NCBI RefSeq assembly: GCF_002803155.1
Contig: NZ_NNBP01000028.1
Coordinates: 147,772-211,771, forward strand
Source: Streptomyces sp. CB02959
Lineage (GTDB): Bacteria; Actinomycetota; Actinomycetes; Streptomycetales; Streptomycetaceae
DNA: 64,000 bases
Reading direction: 5' to 3'
A program made the position numbers and the translations under genes. Positions within the stretch are counted from its first letter, which is position 1. Every line of letters begins with the position of its first letter. The notes under the pieces were generated by a model that was not told the DNA's origin, did no database searches, and was given only the letters and a program-made list of their open reading frames with translations. Positions 48,969 through 57,709 of this stretch are shown here, in pieces.

Positions 48969-51872
48969 TCACACCGAGTGCGCGCTCTTGTAGTCGGCCA
49001 GCCGCAGCCCGTGCGCGTCGGCCAGTGCGGCGATGTCGATGACCTGCCGGCGGCTGATGTTCCCGTAGGAGTAGTGCCGGTCGATGCCGGCCAGGCCCAT
49101 CAGCGCGGTCTCCGCCATGCAGGCGAAGAGCTGGCCGGCCTCCAGGAAGGCCCGCGCCGAGGGGTGCAGGCTCTCGCCGTGGGGCGTGGCGACGATGCCG
49201 CCGAGCATGTACGCCAGGTCGGGGCGCTGTGCGGCCAGGTCCGGCACCGCGTTGTTGGGGACGGCGATGTCGCAGACCACCGCGTCCGGCGCGAAGTGCT
49301 CCCCGGTAAGGAACGGCTCGGGGCTGTTGGAGGCGCACAGCACCAGCTGCGCCTCGCGGAGCGCGTCGGTGTCCTGGGTGACGGTCAGGAACGGGTCCTG
49401 GCCGTAGCGCTCCTCCAGGTACGCGGCGATCGCCTTGCCGCGCTCGGCGTCGTCCGCGGTCGGGTCGCCGGCCAGCCATTTGGCGATCAGCGGTTCCTCG
49501 GCCAGCCGGGCCGGGATGCCGGTCAGCTCGCCGCCGGCCGCGATCCGCGCCCAGCTCTCCTGGTAGATGCCGTGCACGGTGTTCCGCAGCCGCCGCGCCG
49601 AGCCGTCCCGGCGGCTGCCGACCAGCACGATCCTGCTGAGCTGCTCGGCGAACAGCTGGCTGTAGACGGAGGCGATGTTGCCGGCCGCGCCGACCACCGC
49701 CAGCGTGGCGTCGGCGACCGCGAAGCCGCGGTCGCGGGCGCCGCGCTCCATGGCCCGTACGCCCATCGCGACGGTCAGGGCGTTGCCGGAGGTCAGCGCG
49801 ATGCCGGGGACGTTCAGCGCGGTGCAGTTGTTGGTGACGATCGAGGTGTACATGCCGAGCCCGGCGACCTCGCAGCCGTCCTCGCGGGCCGCCTGCACCC
49901 GCTCCTGGACGTCCGCCCGGATCCCGGCGACGTCCCCGGCCGCCAGGTAGCGGCCCATCTGCTCGGACCCGACCATCAGCGGGTAGAGCGCGAACTCCAC
50001 GGCACTGCCCAGCGGCGAGTCGATCCGCACGCCCGGGTAGGGCGCCGCCTTCTTCACCGGGTCCATGCCCAGCACGAAGGAGCGCAGCGCGGCGTCGCCG
50101 AAGTCGGCCAGCGCCGGGTCCACCTGCCGCAGATGGGCCGGGGTGATCAGGTGGTTGACGAACGCCACCTTGCGGACCGGGCCGGTGACCGGCCGCGGCT
50201 CGCCCTGCTCGTAGCCCTCGACGGCGCCGCGGAAGTCGCGGATCTCCGCCCGCGGCTTGGGGATGGTCCGGTCGCTGGCCGGGTGGACCAGGTGCAGGGT
50301 GTCCTCGTAGCGCAGGATGCGGCAGAGCCGGTCCAGTGCGCCGCGCAGCCGCTCGATCTCCTCGTCGGTGAGGTACACGGACGGCTGGATGCGCAGCACG
50401 TTGCCGGCGCTGCCGGTCGGCGCGATCCGGATCCGCTCCTGGCGCAGCAGGTAGCCGGAGAGGAGGTAGCCCAGCGCCCCGTTGTAGGCGCTGCCGCGCA
50501 GCACCATGGAGCGGGCCTCGCCCTGGTCGCGCAGCTGCACACCGAGGAACAGGCCCTTGCCGCGGATGTCCTCGATGACGTCCGGGTAGGCCGACTTGAG
50601 GTCGGCCAGCATCTCGACCAGCCGCTCGCCGCGCTCGGTGACCTGGCGGTACACCTGTCCGCCGGCGTCCTCCAGCATGTCGACGACCTTGCGGGCGATG
50701 GACGAGGAGAAGTCGTCCATGGCGAACGTCGAGCTGTGGATCAGGTCGAACTCGCCCTGGTACAGCGACCGGCGGACCAGCATCGCGGAGACCTTGGCCA
50801 GGCCGCCGCCCAGCGACTTGGACAGCGCGTAGTAGTCGCCGCGCAGCCCGATCAGCGAGCTGGCCAGGAAGGCGCCGCAGCGGCCCGTGCCGCTCTGCAC
50901 CTCGTCGAGGATCAGTGCGGTGCCGACCTTGTTGCAGAACAGCCGGATGGCGCGGCCCTGTTCGGTGGTGAGCGCGTGGATGCCGCCCTCGCCCTGCACC
51001 GGCTCGACCAGGAAGGCGGTGATGGCCGGGAAGTCCCGTTCGACGACCCGCACCCGGCCGTCGGCCAGTTCGGTGTCGAGCAGCACCACCCGCTCGTCCT
51101 CGGCGATCCGGTCCAGCAGCTCCGGCTGGTCCATGGGGACGAAGCGGACCCGCGTGCCCAGGTTCTGGAACGGGGTGCGGAAGCCGGCGTTGTAGGTGAG
51201 CTGGACACTGCCGACGAGCTTGCCGTGGAAGGACCGCTCCAGCGCCAGGAAGAGGGGTCGGGTGGCGAGCGCCGCCGCGTTGTGCGCGCCGATCGCGGCC
51301 AGCAGCCCCTCGATGCCGTCGGCCGGGGCGGTCTGCCCCTGGAGGGCGGGCAGCCGGTAGGCGTCCGGGTCGACGGCGGCCGCGCCGCGGCGGACCGCGT
51401 CCCGGGCCGCCTCCAGGTGCGCGGCGGTCTCCTCGGCCAGTGCCGCCGCCTTGGTCACCCGGACCAGCTCGGCGTGCTTGACGGCCGCCTCGATGGCCTC
51501 GGCGCCGCTGTTGCCGAAGGTGGCCAGGTACGGCTCCTTGATGCCGGTCTCCCGGCGGACGACGTCGCTGAGCGCGGCGCCGAGCCGGCCGGCCTCGCCG
51601 CGCAGCGAGAACTGGGCGTGCACGGCGCGGTTCTGGTCCAGCAGCCCCTTGGCGTGCGCGACGATCTCCGGGTGGTTGTGTCCGAGGATCAGCGAGCCGT
51701 AACCGCCCATCAGGTCCAGGACCGGCACCAGTTCGCCCTGGTCGTCGCGGTGGTAGAGGGTGTTGCCCTCGGCCCGCTCGTACTCGACGTCCAGCCCCAG
51801 GGCGGTGAAGACCCGGCCCATCTGGGGCTGCACGAATTCGGTGAACGCTGACGTAGCTGACGTAGCTGACAT
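48969..51872 (-). CDS. Fused class III aminotransferase and acyl-ACP-reductase-like protein
   Basis: 967 residues. The first ~510 are a PLP class III transaminase: NSGAEA at 121, Asp323 in ILDEVQSG and Lys352 in SKSLGGG, with a helical insertion at 140-205. Residues ~565-967 resemble the cyanobacterial aldehyde-forming acyl-ACP reductase: GLGMYTSI at 671, TSGNALTV at 694, Rossmann loop VVGAAGNIAS at 726 and FACMAETALMG near 916. The predicted reaction is reductive release of an acyl-ACP to an aldehyde, then transamination to an amine in one polypeptide, as proposed for TamH in tambjamine synthesis. The Cys described as catalytic in the cyanobacterial enzyme has no counterpart (GGIVATPHGES). 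Confidence 0.85.
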   Translation of the reverse strand: MSATSATSAFTEFVQPQMGRVFTALGLDVEYERAEGNTLYHRDDQGELVPVLDLMGGYGSLILGHNHPEIVAHAKGLLDQNRAVHAQFSLRGEAGRLGAALSDVVRRETGIKEPYLATFGNSGAEAIEAAVKHAELVRVTKAAALAEETAAHLEAARDAVRRGAAAVDPDAYRLPALQGQTAPADGIEGLLAAIGAHNAAALATRPLFLALERSFHGKLVGSVQLTYNAGFRTPFQNLGTRVRFVPMDQPELLDRIAEDERVVLLDTELADGRVRVVERDFPAITAFLVEPVQGEGGIHALTTEQGRAIRLFCNKVGTALILDEVQSGTGRCGAFLASSLIGLRGDYYALSKSLGGGLAKVSAMLVRRSLYQGEFDLIHSSTFAMDDFSSSIARKVVDMLEDAGGQVYRQVTERGERLVEMLADLKSAYPDVIEDIRGKGLFLGVQLRDQGEARSMVLRGSAYNGALGYLLSGYLLRQERIRIAPTGSAGNVLRIQPSVYLTDEEIERLRGALDRLCRILRYEDTLHLVHPASDRTIPKPRAEIRDFRGAVEGYEQGEPRPVTGPVRKVAFVNHLITPAHLRQVDPALADFGDAALRSFVLGMDPVKKAAPYPGVRIDSPLGSAVEFALYPLMVGSEQMGRYLAAGDVAGIRADVQERVQAAREDGCEVAGLGMYTSIVTNNCTALNVPGIALTSGNALTVAMGVRAMERGARDRGFAVADATLAVVGAAGNIASVYSQLFAEQLSRIVLVGSRRDGSARRLRNTVHGIYQESWARIAAGGELTGIPARLAEEPLIAKWLAGDPTADDAERGKAIAAYLEERYGQDPFLTVTQDTDALREAQLVLCASNSPEPFLTGEHFAPDAVVCDIAVPNNAVPDLAAQRPDLAYMLGGIVATPHGESLHPSARAFLEAGQLFACMAETALMGLAGIDRHYSYGNISRRQVIDIAALADAHGLRLADYKSAHSV

Positions 51873-51886
51873 TGGCTGGTGGTCTC

Positions 51887-53254
51887 CTAGGCGAGGTGCG
51901 GCCGCTTGGCGAGCAGTGCTCCCGCGAACCCGTTGAAACTGCTGTGCAGGCTGAGGACGGAGTCGATCCGGCGCTTCCGGGCCGATCCGGTGACGAAGTC
52001 GGTGCCATCGTCCGGCGGCGTCGTCAGGTGCGCGATCGGCGGCAGCTCACCGGTGGCGAACAGGCTCGGCGCCAGCGCCAGTTCGGCCAGCGGGCCGGCG
52101 GCCCCCAGGGTGCCGGTGACCGGCCGTACGGAGCTGACCGGGACGCCGCTGTCCTTGAGCAGCGCGCGCAGCAGCTCGGCCTCGGCGGCGTCGTGCCGGA
52201 CGGTGCCCTTGCCGTCGGCCAGGACGGCGCCGAGGGTGTCCGGCGTCATCCCGTGCGCGGCCATCAGGCCGCGGACGCTCTCGGCCAGCGCGGCCGGGCC
52301 GACGCCGCTGTCCACGGCGGGCCGCAGCGCCGCGCCCGCCACCGTGACCAGCGGACGGGCCCCGCGCGCCGCGGCGTCCCCGGCCCGTTCCAGGACCAGC
52401 GCCACCGCGCCCTCGGCCAGCACCGTGCCGTCCCGCTCGGCGTCGAAGCTGCGCAGCGAGGCGGTGCCGCGGCCGCCGGCGGTGAGGTGGCCGGCGCGGT
52501 ACTGCGCGGCCAGCTTCAGCGGCTCGTTGTAGCTGCCGGCGCCGACGACCAGCGCGGTGTCGCAGTCGCCCCGGCGGAGGCTGAACGCGGCCCGCTGGAG
52601 GGCGCCGAGTGCGGCCCCGGCGTCCTGGACGAAGGCCGCGCAGTCCCCGCGGAACCGCTGGGCGATGCTGACCAGCGCCAGGGTGTTGTTGTTCAGCGCC
52701 CGGATGACGGTGAACGGGTTGAAGGTCGCGGCGTTGCCGAACGCCTCCGCCACCACCCGCGTGAGGTCCGCGCCGACCTGCGGCGAGGTGTCGGTACGGG
52801 CCTGGGCGAGCGCCTTGTGGAAGGCGGCCGCGCTCAGTTCGGTGGAGTCGTCCTGGGCGACGTAGAGCCCGCGCCGCTCCTCGGGGATGGTCTGCCAGCT
52901 GTCGCCGGCCTGCCGCATGGCGTCCTCGGAGGCCAGCACGGCGTTGAAGGTGAAGGCGGTGCCGAACTTCCGCAGCTTGTGGGGGACGCTGTCCCGGCCG
53001 GCCTGCTGGAGGTCGGCGGGGACGTGCCCGAAGTGGGTGATCCGCTGCGTCCGGACGTAGGGGTCCCGGTAGGGCGCGAGCGCGGTCCGCGCCTCGCGCC
53101 AGGCCGTCCACAGGGCCTCGGGCCCGCGCCCGGTGGGCAGCACGGCGCCGATGCCGGTGACGACGATCGCGTCGGGGTCGAAGGAGGCGTCGGCGGCCGG
53201 GGCGGACCCGGCGCCGGGAAGGATGTCGTCGCTCGAAACGATGTCAGTGCTCAT
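51887..53254 (-). CDS. Chain-length-factor-like ketosynthase homologue (A)
   Basis: 455-residue thiolase-fold protein without catalytic residues. At the nucleophile position it reads VQDAGAALGAL, with Asp where the Cys would be (Gln in classical CLFs). Both active-site His motifs are lost (ADGKGT and TGTLGAAG). It thus looks like the inactive partner of the ketosynthase encoded just upstream, whose end it overlaps by 11 bases (start ATG 53254; GTG 53260 possible). Such partners set chain length. Confidence 0.87.
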   Translation of the reverse strand: MSTDIVSSDDILPGAGSAPAADASFDPDAIVVTGIGAVLPTGRGPEALWTAWREARTALAPYRDPYVRTQRITHFGHVPADLQQAGRDSVPHKLRKFGTAFTFNAVLASEDAMRQAGDSWQTIPEERRGLYVAQDDSTELSAAAFHKALAQARTDTSPQVGADLTRVVAEAFGNAATFNPFTVIRALNNNTLALVSIAQRFRGDCAAFVQDAGAALGALQRAAFSLRRGDCDTALVVGAGSYNEPLKLAAQYRAGHLTAGGRGTASLRSFDAERDGTVLAEGAVALVLERAGDAAARGARPLVTVAGAALRPAVDSGVGPAALAESVRGLMAAHGMTPDTLGAVLADGKGTVRHDAAEAELLRALLKDSGVPVSSVRPVTGTLGAAGPLAELALAPSLFATGELPPIAHLTTPPDDGTDFVTGSARKRRIDSVLSLHSSFNGFAGALLAKRPHLA

Positions 53255-54521
53255 AACCACGCACCACCAGACTGGCGTTGAGTCCGCCGAAGCCGAAGGA
53301 ATTGCTCACAGCCACCGACACCTCCCGGTACCGCGCCTTCTCCGGCACGTAGTCCAGGTCGCAGGCCGGATCCGGGTTCTCCAGATTCAGCGTCGGGGGC
53401 ACGATGCCGTCCCGTACGGACAGCACGGTGGCGATCAGCTCGGGTGCGCCGGCGGCGGCGATCAGGTGCCCGAGCATGGTCTTGTTGGCGGTGACCGCCA
53501 GCTTCCGGTAGTGCTCGCCGGCCGCGAACACGTCCTTGATCGCCCGGGTCTCGATCGGGTCGTTCAGGGGGGTGGAGGTGCCGTGCGCGTTGATGGAGTC
53601 CACCGCGTCCGGCGCCACCCGGCCGTCGGCCAGCGCCCGGCTCATCGCCAGCGCGGCCCCGTGCCCCTCGGGGTGCGGGGCGGTGACCTGGTAGGCGTCC
53701 AACGAGCTGCCGAAACCCGCCAGTTCGGCGTAGACGGTCGCGCCGCGCCGCCGGGCGCTCTCCTCGCTCTCCAGCACCACCATGGCCGCGCCCTCGGCGG
53801 CCACCAGCCCGCTGCGGTCCCGGTCGAAGGCCCGGCACAGCCGGTCCCCGAACAGCGTGGACGTGGACGGCGCGCCCAGCAGGTGCAGCCCGGTCATGGT
53901 CGGCAGGTTGAGCACCGAGTCGGCGCCGCCCACCACCATCGCGTCCACCTCCCCGCGGCGGATCATCTTCAAGCCGTGGCCGACGGCGTGGGTGGCCCCG
54001 GCGCAGGCGGTGGAGAAGTTCAGCGCCGGGCCGCGCAGCCGGTGGCGGGCCGCGATCCCGGCGGCCAGCGCGTCGTTGGTGCAGAACAGGCCGCTGGCCC
54101 GGTCCAGTCGGTCGCGCCGCCCGAAGAGCGTCTGCCAGCTGGGCTGCCCGTCCTCGCCGACCGCGTGCAGCAGCTCGTAGGGGTCCCGCTCCGGCACGCC
54201 CGAGCCGACCGCGGTGCCGATCCGGCCCACCGGGCCCGGCCCGTCGATACCGGCGTCGGCCAGCGCCTGCGCGGCGGCCGCCAGTCCGAACCGGGTGCGC
54301 CGCTCCAGCGGCCGGTCCGGGTCCGCTTCGGCGCCGTACCGCGCGGCGAACGCGGCGTCGTCGACCGGCGCGGCGTACCGCACCGGGAAGTCCTCGACGC
54401 CGGGCAGCCGCCAGGCGCGGATCGCCGACCGGCCCGCGGTCAGGCCCTCCCACATGGTCTGCCAGTCGAGCCCCAGTCCGCAGACGGCGCCCAGTCCGGT
54501 CACCACTACGCGGCGGCTCAT
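53244..54521 (-). CDS. Beta-ketoacyl synthase (active, second pair)
   Basis: 425-residue FabF/KS-alpha. Catalytic Cys173 in FSTACAGATH, His in NAHGTSTPLND, His in NKTMLGHLIAAAGA, and the closing GFGGLNASL. It condenses extender units on the carrier protein. GGAAGGAG is seven bases before the ATG at 54521, which overlaps the previous stop (ATGA); an upstream extension to 54551 is rejected. Confidence 0.93.
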   Translation of the reverse strand: MSRRVVVTGLGAVCGLGLDWQTMWEGLTAGRSAIRAWRLPGVEDFPVRYAAPVDDAAFAARYGAEADPDRPLERRTRFGLAAAAQALADAGIDGPGPVGRIGTAVGSGVPERDPYELLHAVGEDGQPSWQTLFGRRDRLDRASGLFCTNDALAAGIAARHRLRGPALNFSTACAGATHAVGHGLKMIRRGEVDAMVVGGADSVLNLPTMTGLHLLGAPSTSTLFGDRLCRAFDRDRSGLVAAEGAAMVVLESEESARRRGATVYAELAGFGSSLDAYQVTAPHPEGHGAALAMSRALADGRVAPDAVDSINAHGTSTPLNDPIETRAIKDVFAAGEHYRKLAVTANKTMLGHLIAAAGAPELIATVLSVRDGIVPPTLNLENPDPACDLDYVPEKARYREVSVAVSNSFGFGGLNASLVVRGYEH

Positions 54522-55726
54522 TTCCCGGCTCCTTCCAGTACGACGGCGCACACCTGGCCGCGTGCGCCGCAGGCCAGCACCAGGGCCCGCGGGACGGGCA
54601 GCGCCTCCTCGCGCACCGCGTCACCGTCGGCGGCCAGCCGCCGCCCGGACGCCAGGCCATGCAGCGCCAGCAGCGTGTGCGCCAGCGGGTGGGCGGGGCC
54701 CAGTACCCCGGTGGCCCGTTCGCCGGTGAACTGGGCGGGCCGGTCCGCGGTGCCCGCGAAGACCCGTTCCAGCGCGGCGCTCTGGGCCCGTGCGGCGTCC
54801 GCCGACCAGGCGGCGTCGGGCAGCACCCAGCCGATCCCCCCGGCGTCCGTACCGGCCGCCTCCAGGGCCGCGTGGACGGCCTCGACGACCGCCTCGGTAC
54901 GGTCCCCGGCCCCCGCGCCGAAGGCCCGGCCGTAACCGGCCAGCCGCGCACCGGGAGCCCCGGCACCGGCCACGGATCCGCCGGAACCACCGGAACCACC
55001 GGATCCAGCAGCGTCACCGGCCCGCTCGGCGACCAGGAAGGCCGCGCCCTCCCCCGGCACCGCGCCGTTCCACCCCAGCTCCTCGTACTGCGCGAAGAGC
55101 AGCGGATGCACCTTGGGGCTCACCGCCCCGACCAGCGCCGCCTCGTTCTCCCCCTCCGCGACCGACAGTGCCCCGTCGATCAGCGCCGTGAGGCCCGCGT
55201 CGGAGAACGGCGAGTACGCGGCCATCGCCCCGGTCAGCCCGAAGACCGCCGAGATGTGCGCCGCCGCGGTGCTGTTGAGGTGGGACAGTCCGCTGAACGG
55301 CGGGACCTCCCGCCCGTAGAGCGCGGCGACCTCGCCCGGCGAACCGGCGGCCTTGTGCAGCCGGTCCAGGGCGCCGAACCGCAGCAACTCCTCGTCCACG
55401 GTGGGCAGTCCGAGGTAGAGCCCCCAGCCGGGGCCGCCCACCGGGCCGCGCTCCGCCGGGCCGGCCAGGGCCAGTCGCGCCCCGTAGAGCGCCATCCGGG
55501 CCTGCTTCTCCGAGGTGCGCAGCACCCTGCGGTGCACCCCGAGGGTGGCCGCGTCCAGGTCGTCCACCAGGAAGGCGGTGTCGCATTCCGGCCACGGTCC
55601 GGCCAGGGCCTCGGTCGGCCGGCGGGTGTCCTTCCCGGCGACCAGGGTCTCCCACAGGGCGTCCGGATCGGTGCCGGCCGCGGTGTACAGGCCGGGCGCG
55701 GTCAGTCGTACGTCATACGTCGCCAT
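54518..55726 (-). CDS. Chain-length-factor-like ketosynthase homologue (C)
   Basis: About 402 residues of degenerate ketosynthase. The nucleophile region reads SPFSDAGLTALIDGA with no Cys, and both His motifs are gone (VLPDAAW; ERATGVLGPAHPL). A Gly/Ser/Ala linker interrupts it near 245-265. It directly follows an active ketosynthase, so it is probably the partner in the first KS/CLF pair. The start could instead be the GTG at 55738 that overlaps the previous stop. Confidence 0.82.
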   Translation of the reverse strand: MATYDVRLTAPGLYTAAGTDPDALWETLVAGKDTRRPTEALAGPWPECDTAFLVDDLDAATLGVHRRVLRTSEKQARMALYGARLALAGPAERGPVGGPGWGLYLGLPTVDEELLRFGALDRLHKAAGSPGEVAALYGREVPPFSGLSHLNSTAAAHISAVFGLTGAMAAYSPFSDAGLTALIDGALSVAEGENEAALVGAVSPKVHPLLFAQYEELGWNGAVPGEGAAFLVAERAGDAAGSGGSGGSGGSVAGAGAPGARLAGYGRAFGAGAGDRTEAVVEAVHAALEAAGTDAGGIGWVLPDAAWSADAARAQSAALERVFAGTADRPAQFTGERATGVLGPAHPLAHTLLALHGLASGRRLAADGDAVREEALPVPRALVLACGARGQVCAVVLEGAGK

Positions 55727-55734
55727 GGCCCCGC

Positions 55735-57069
55735 TCACCCCGCCTCGGCCAGGATCAGCGAGCAGTTCTGGCCGCCGAAGCCGAAGGAGTTGGACAGCAC
55801 CGCGGTCACCCGCGCCGGGCGCCGCTCGGTGACGATGTCCAGTCCGCCGGTGACCTCGTCCGGTTCGGCGAAGTTCAGCGTCGGCAGCAGCGTCTGCCGC
55901 TCCAGGCTGAGCACCGACAGCACCGCCTCGGCCGCCCCGCTGTTCGCCAACGAGTGCCCCATGGCGGACTTGTTGCCGGTGATCGGGAGCGTCGCGGCGC
56001 GCGCCCCGAAGACGGTGTGCAGCGCCGCCGCCTCACAGGTGTCGTTGGCCTCGGTCGAGGTGCCGTGCGCGTTGACGTGGTCGATGTCCTCCGGGGCGAG
56101 CCCGGCGTCGGCGAGCGCGGCCCGTATGCACTCCGCGTAGTCCGAGCCGTCCCGCGAACTGGACGTCATCTTCACCGCCTCGGTCACCCCGGCGTACCCG
56201 GCGACCTCGGCCAGGATGCGGGCGCCGCGCGCCTCGGCGTGCGCCCGGGACTCCAGGACGAGGAAGGCCGCGCCGTCCCCGATGACGAAACCGGACCGGT
56301 CCTTGTCGAAGGGGCGGCTGATCCGCGCCGGGTCCCGCCCCTCGGCCGGGGCGAGCGCGCCCACCCCGTAGAAGGCGGTGACCGCGGTCAGCGTGGTCAG
56401 GCTCTCGGCGCCGCCGGCGAGCGCCACGTCGAGCGTGCCGCTGCGGATGTAGCGGTAGGCGCTGCCGATCGCCATGCCGCCGGCGGCGCAGGCGTCCGCG
56501 TGGGTCTCCAGGACGCCGGCCGCGCCGAAGTAGTCGGCGAGCGCGGCGGTGGCGGAGTCCGGCTGGATCTTTTCGTACCGCTGCGGGTCGAGCCCGCCGT
56601 CCGCGTCGGACGCCGCCGGGCCGTCGAGGTGCTCCAGGTAGCCGTCCAGGTCCAGGGCCCCCGCCTCGTGGTCCACGTGGGCTGCCAGCCAGGTGAGTTC
56701 GGCCGGTTCCATGACCATGCGGTTGCAGGCGAGGAAGACGCCGCCGCGCTCGGTGTCCAGCCGCCGCGGCAGTCCGCTGCGCTCCCATGCCTGGGCGGCG
56801 GCGTGCCAGGCGAGGACGCCGGCCGGCCCCAGCGGCCCGGCTTCTTCGGGCGCCGCGTCGGCGAGCGCCTGCCACACCTGGGGGTCGATGTGCGCCGAGA
56901 CGGCGCAGGGGACGCCCCACTCCTTGTGGAGGGGGTGCTCGGTGATGAGCGTGCGTCCTTCCGCGAGGTGGTCGAACAGCGCCTCCGGGTCGGTGAGTTG
57001 CCCGGCGACCAGACCGATCCCGGTCACCACGACCTCGTGTTCGGCCCCGTTGGGTATATGGGGTGTCAC
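55735..57069 (-). CDS. Beta-ketoacyl synthase (active, first pair)
   Basis: 444-residue ketosynthase with Cys194 in ETHADACAAGG, His in NAHGTSTEAND, His in NKSAMGHSLANSGA and the GFGGQNCSL end. It differs clearly from the second active KS, so the two pairs are not a recent duplication. GTG start at 57069 after AAAGGAAAG; it follows the carrier protein gene by 61 bases. Confidence 0.92.
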   Translation of the reverse strand: MTPHIPNGAEHEVVVTGIGLVAGQLTDPEALFDHLAEGRTLITEHPLHKEWGVPCAVSAHIDPQVWQALADAAPEEAGPLGPAGVLAWHAAAQAWERSGLPRRLDTERGGVFLACNRMVMEPAELTWLAAHVDHEAGALDLDGYLEHLDGPAASDADGGLDPQRYEKIQPDSATAALADYFGAAGVLETHADACAAGGMAIGSAYRYIRSGTLDVALAGGAESLTTLTAVTAFYGVGALAPAEGRDPARISRPFDKDRSGFVIGDGAAFLVLESRAHAEARGARILAEVAGYAGVTEAVKMTSSSRDGSDYAECIRAALADAGLAPEDIDHVNAHGTSTEANDTCEAAALHTVFGARAATLPITGNKSAMGHSLANSGAAEAVLSVLSLERQTLLPTLNFAEPDEVTGGLDIVTERRPARVTAVLSNSFGFGGQNCSLILAEAG

Positions 57070-57130
57070 TTGCTTTCCTTTCGCACGACTCGCACGACGA
57101 GCGACGCCTTCCGCACCGGCCGCGGGACGG

Positions 57131-57709
57131 TCAGCCGACGGGCTGGGCGTGCCCGATGGCGGCGAGCGCCGCCCGGACGCCCTCGGCCATCACCTCGTCG
57201 CCGGTGGCCGCCTCCAGCGCGGCGCCGCAGCCGGCGCAGATCGCCTTGCCGGACGCGGCGAGTTCGGCCTTGTCGGCGCCGCATTCGGTGCAGGTCTCGG
57301 GCAGGTGGTCGAAGATCGCGTGGGTGAAGGCGGCCCAGTGCGCGCTGGTGGCCGCCGCGGCGACCTCGTAGGGCCGCTGGCCGGCGTGCACCTGCTCCGC
57401 GGAGTAGCCGAACGCGCTGCGGCGCAGCACCTCGGCGGCCAGTTCGGTGATTCCGCCGCGCTCGTCGTAAAGCCGCTCGGAGCCGCCGAGGGCGGTGGCG
57501 AGCTGGTCCAGAACATTCGACTTCGGCAGTGCCACGCCGAGCTTGGTCTCCATCTCGAAGCGGAATTCGACCAGGTCCAGGGATTCCGCGCCCAGGTCGG
57601 CGACCAGGGTGGCGTCCGCGGTGATCTCGTCCGCACCGGTGCCCAGGACCTGCGCCAGGCCCTCCCGCACGATGTCCTGGATCTGCTCGGCCTCGTAGGG
57701 GTTCTGCAT
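57131..57709 (-). CDS. Acyl carrier protein with C-terminal zinc-ribbon-like domain
   Basis: 192 residues. Residues 1-75 are an acyl carrier protein with the phosphopantetheine serine Ser43 in LGAESLDLVEF. Residues 85-192 form an extra domain with CxxC pairs at Cys140/Cys143 and Cys158/Cys161, a zinc-ribbon pattern. Ordinary type II ACPs end near 85-90 residues. AGGAGAGAAGA precedes the ATG at 57709. First gene of the operon; the promoter lies in the 740-base gap upstream. Confidence 0.85.
   Translation of the reverse strand: MQNPYEAEQIQDIVREGLAQVLGTGADEITADATLVADLGAESLDLVEFRFEMETKLGVALPKSNVLDQLATALGGSERLYDERGGITELAAEVLRRSAFGYSAEQVHAGQRPYEVAAAATSAHWAAFTHAIFDHLPETCTECGADKAELAASGKAICAGCGAALEAATGDEVMAEGVRAALAAIGHAQPVG

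Noticed and set aside
48076..52008. 1310-codon open frame on the minus strand
   Set aside because: Arg/Gly/Pro-rich sequence overlapping the fusion enzyme and ketoreductase in a different frame; no motifs.
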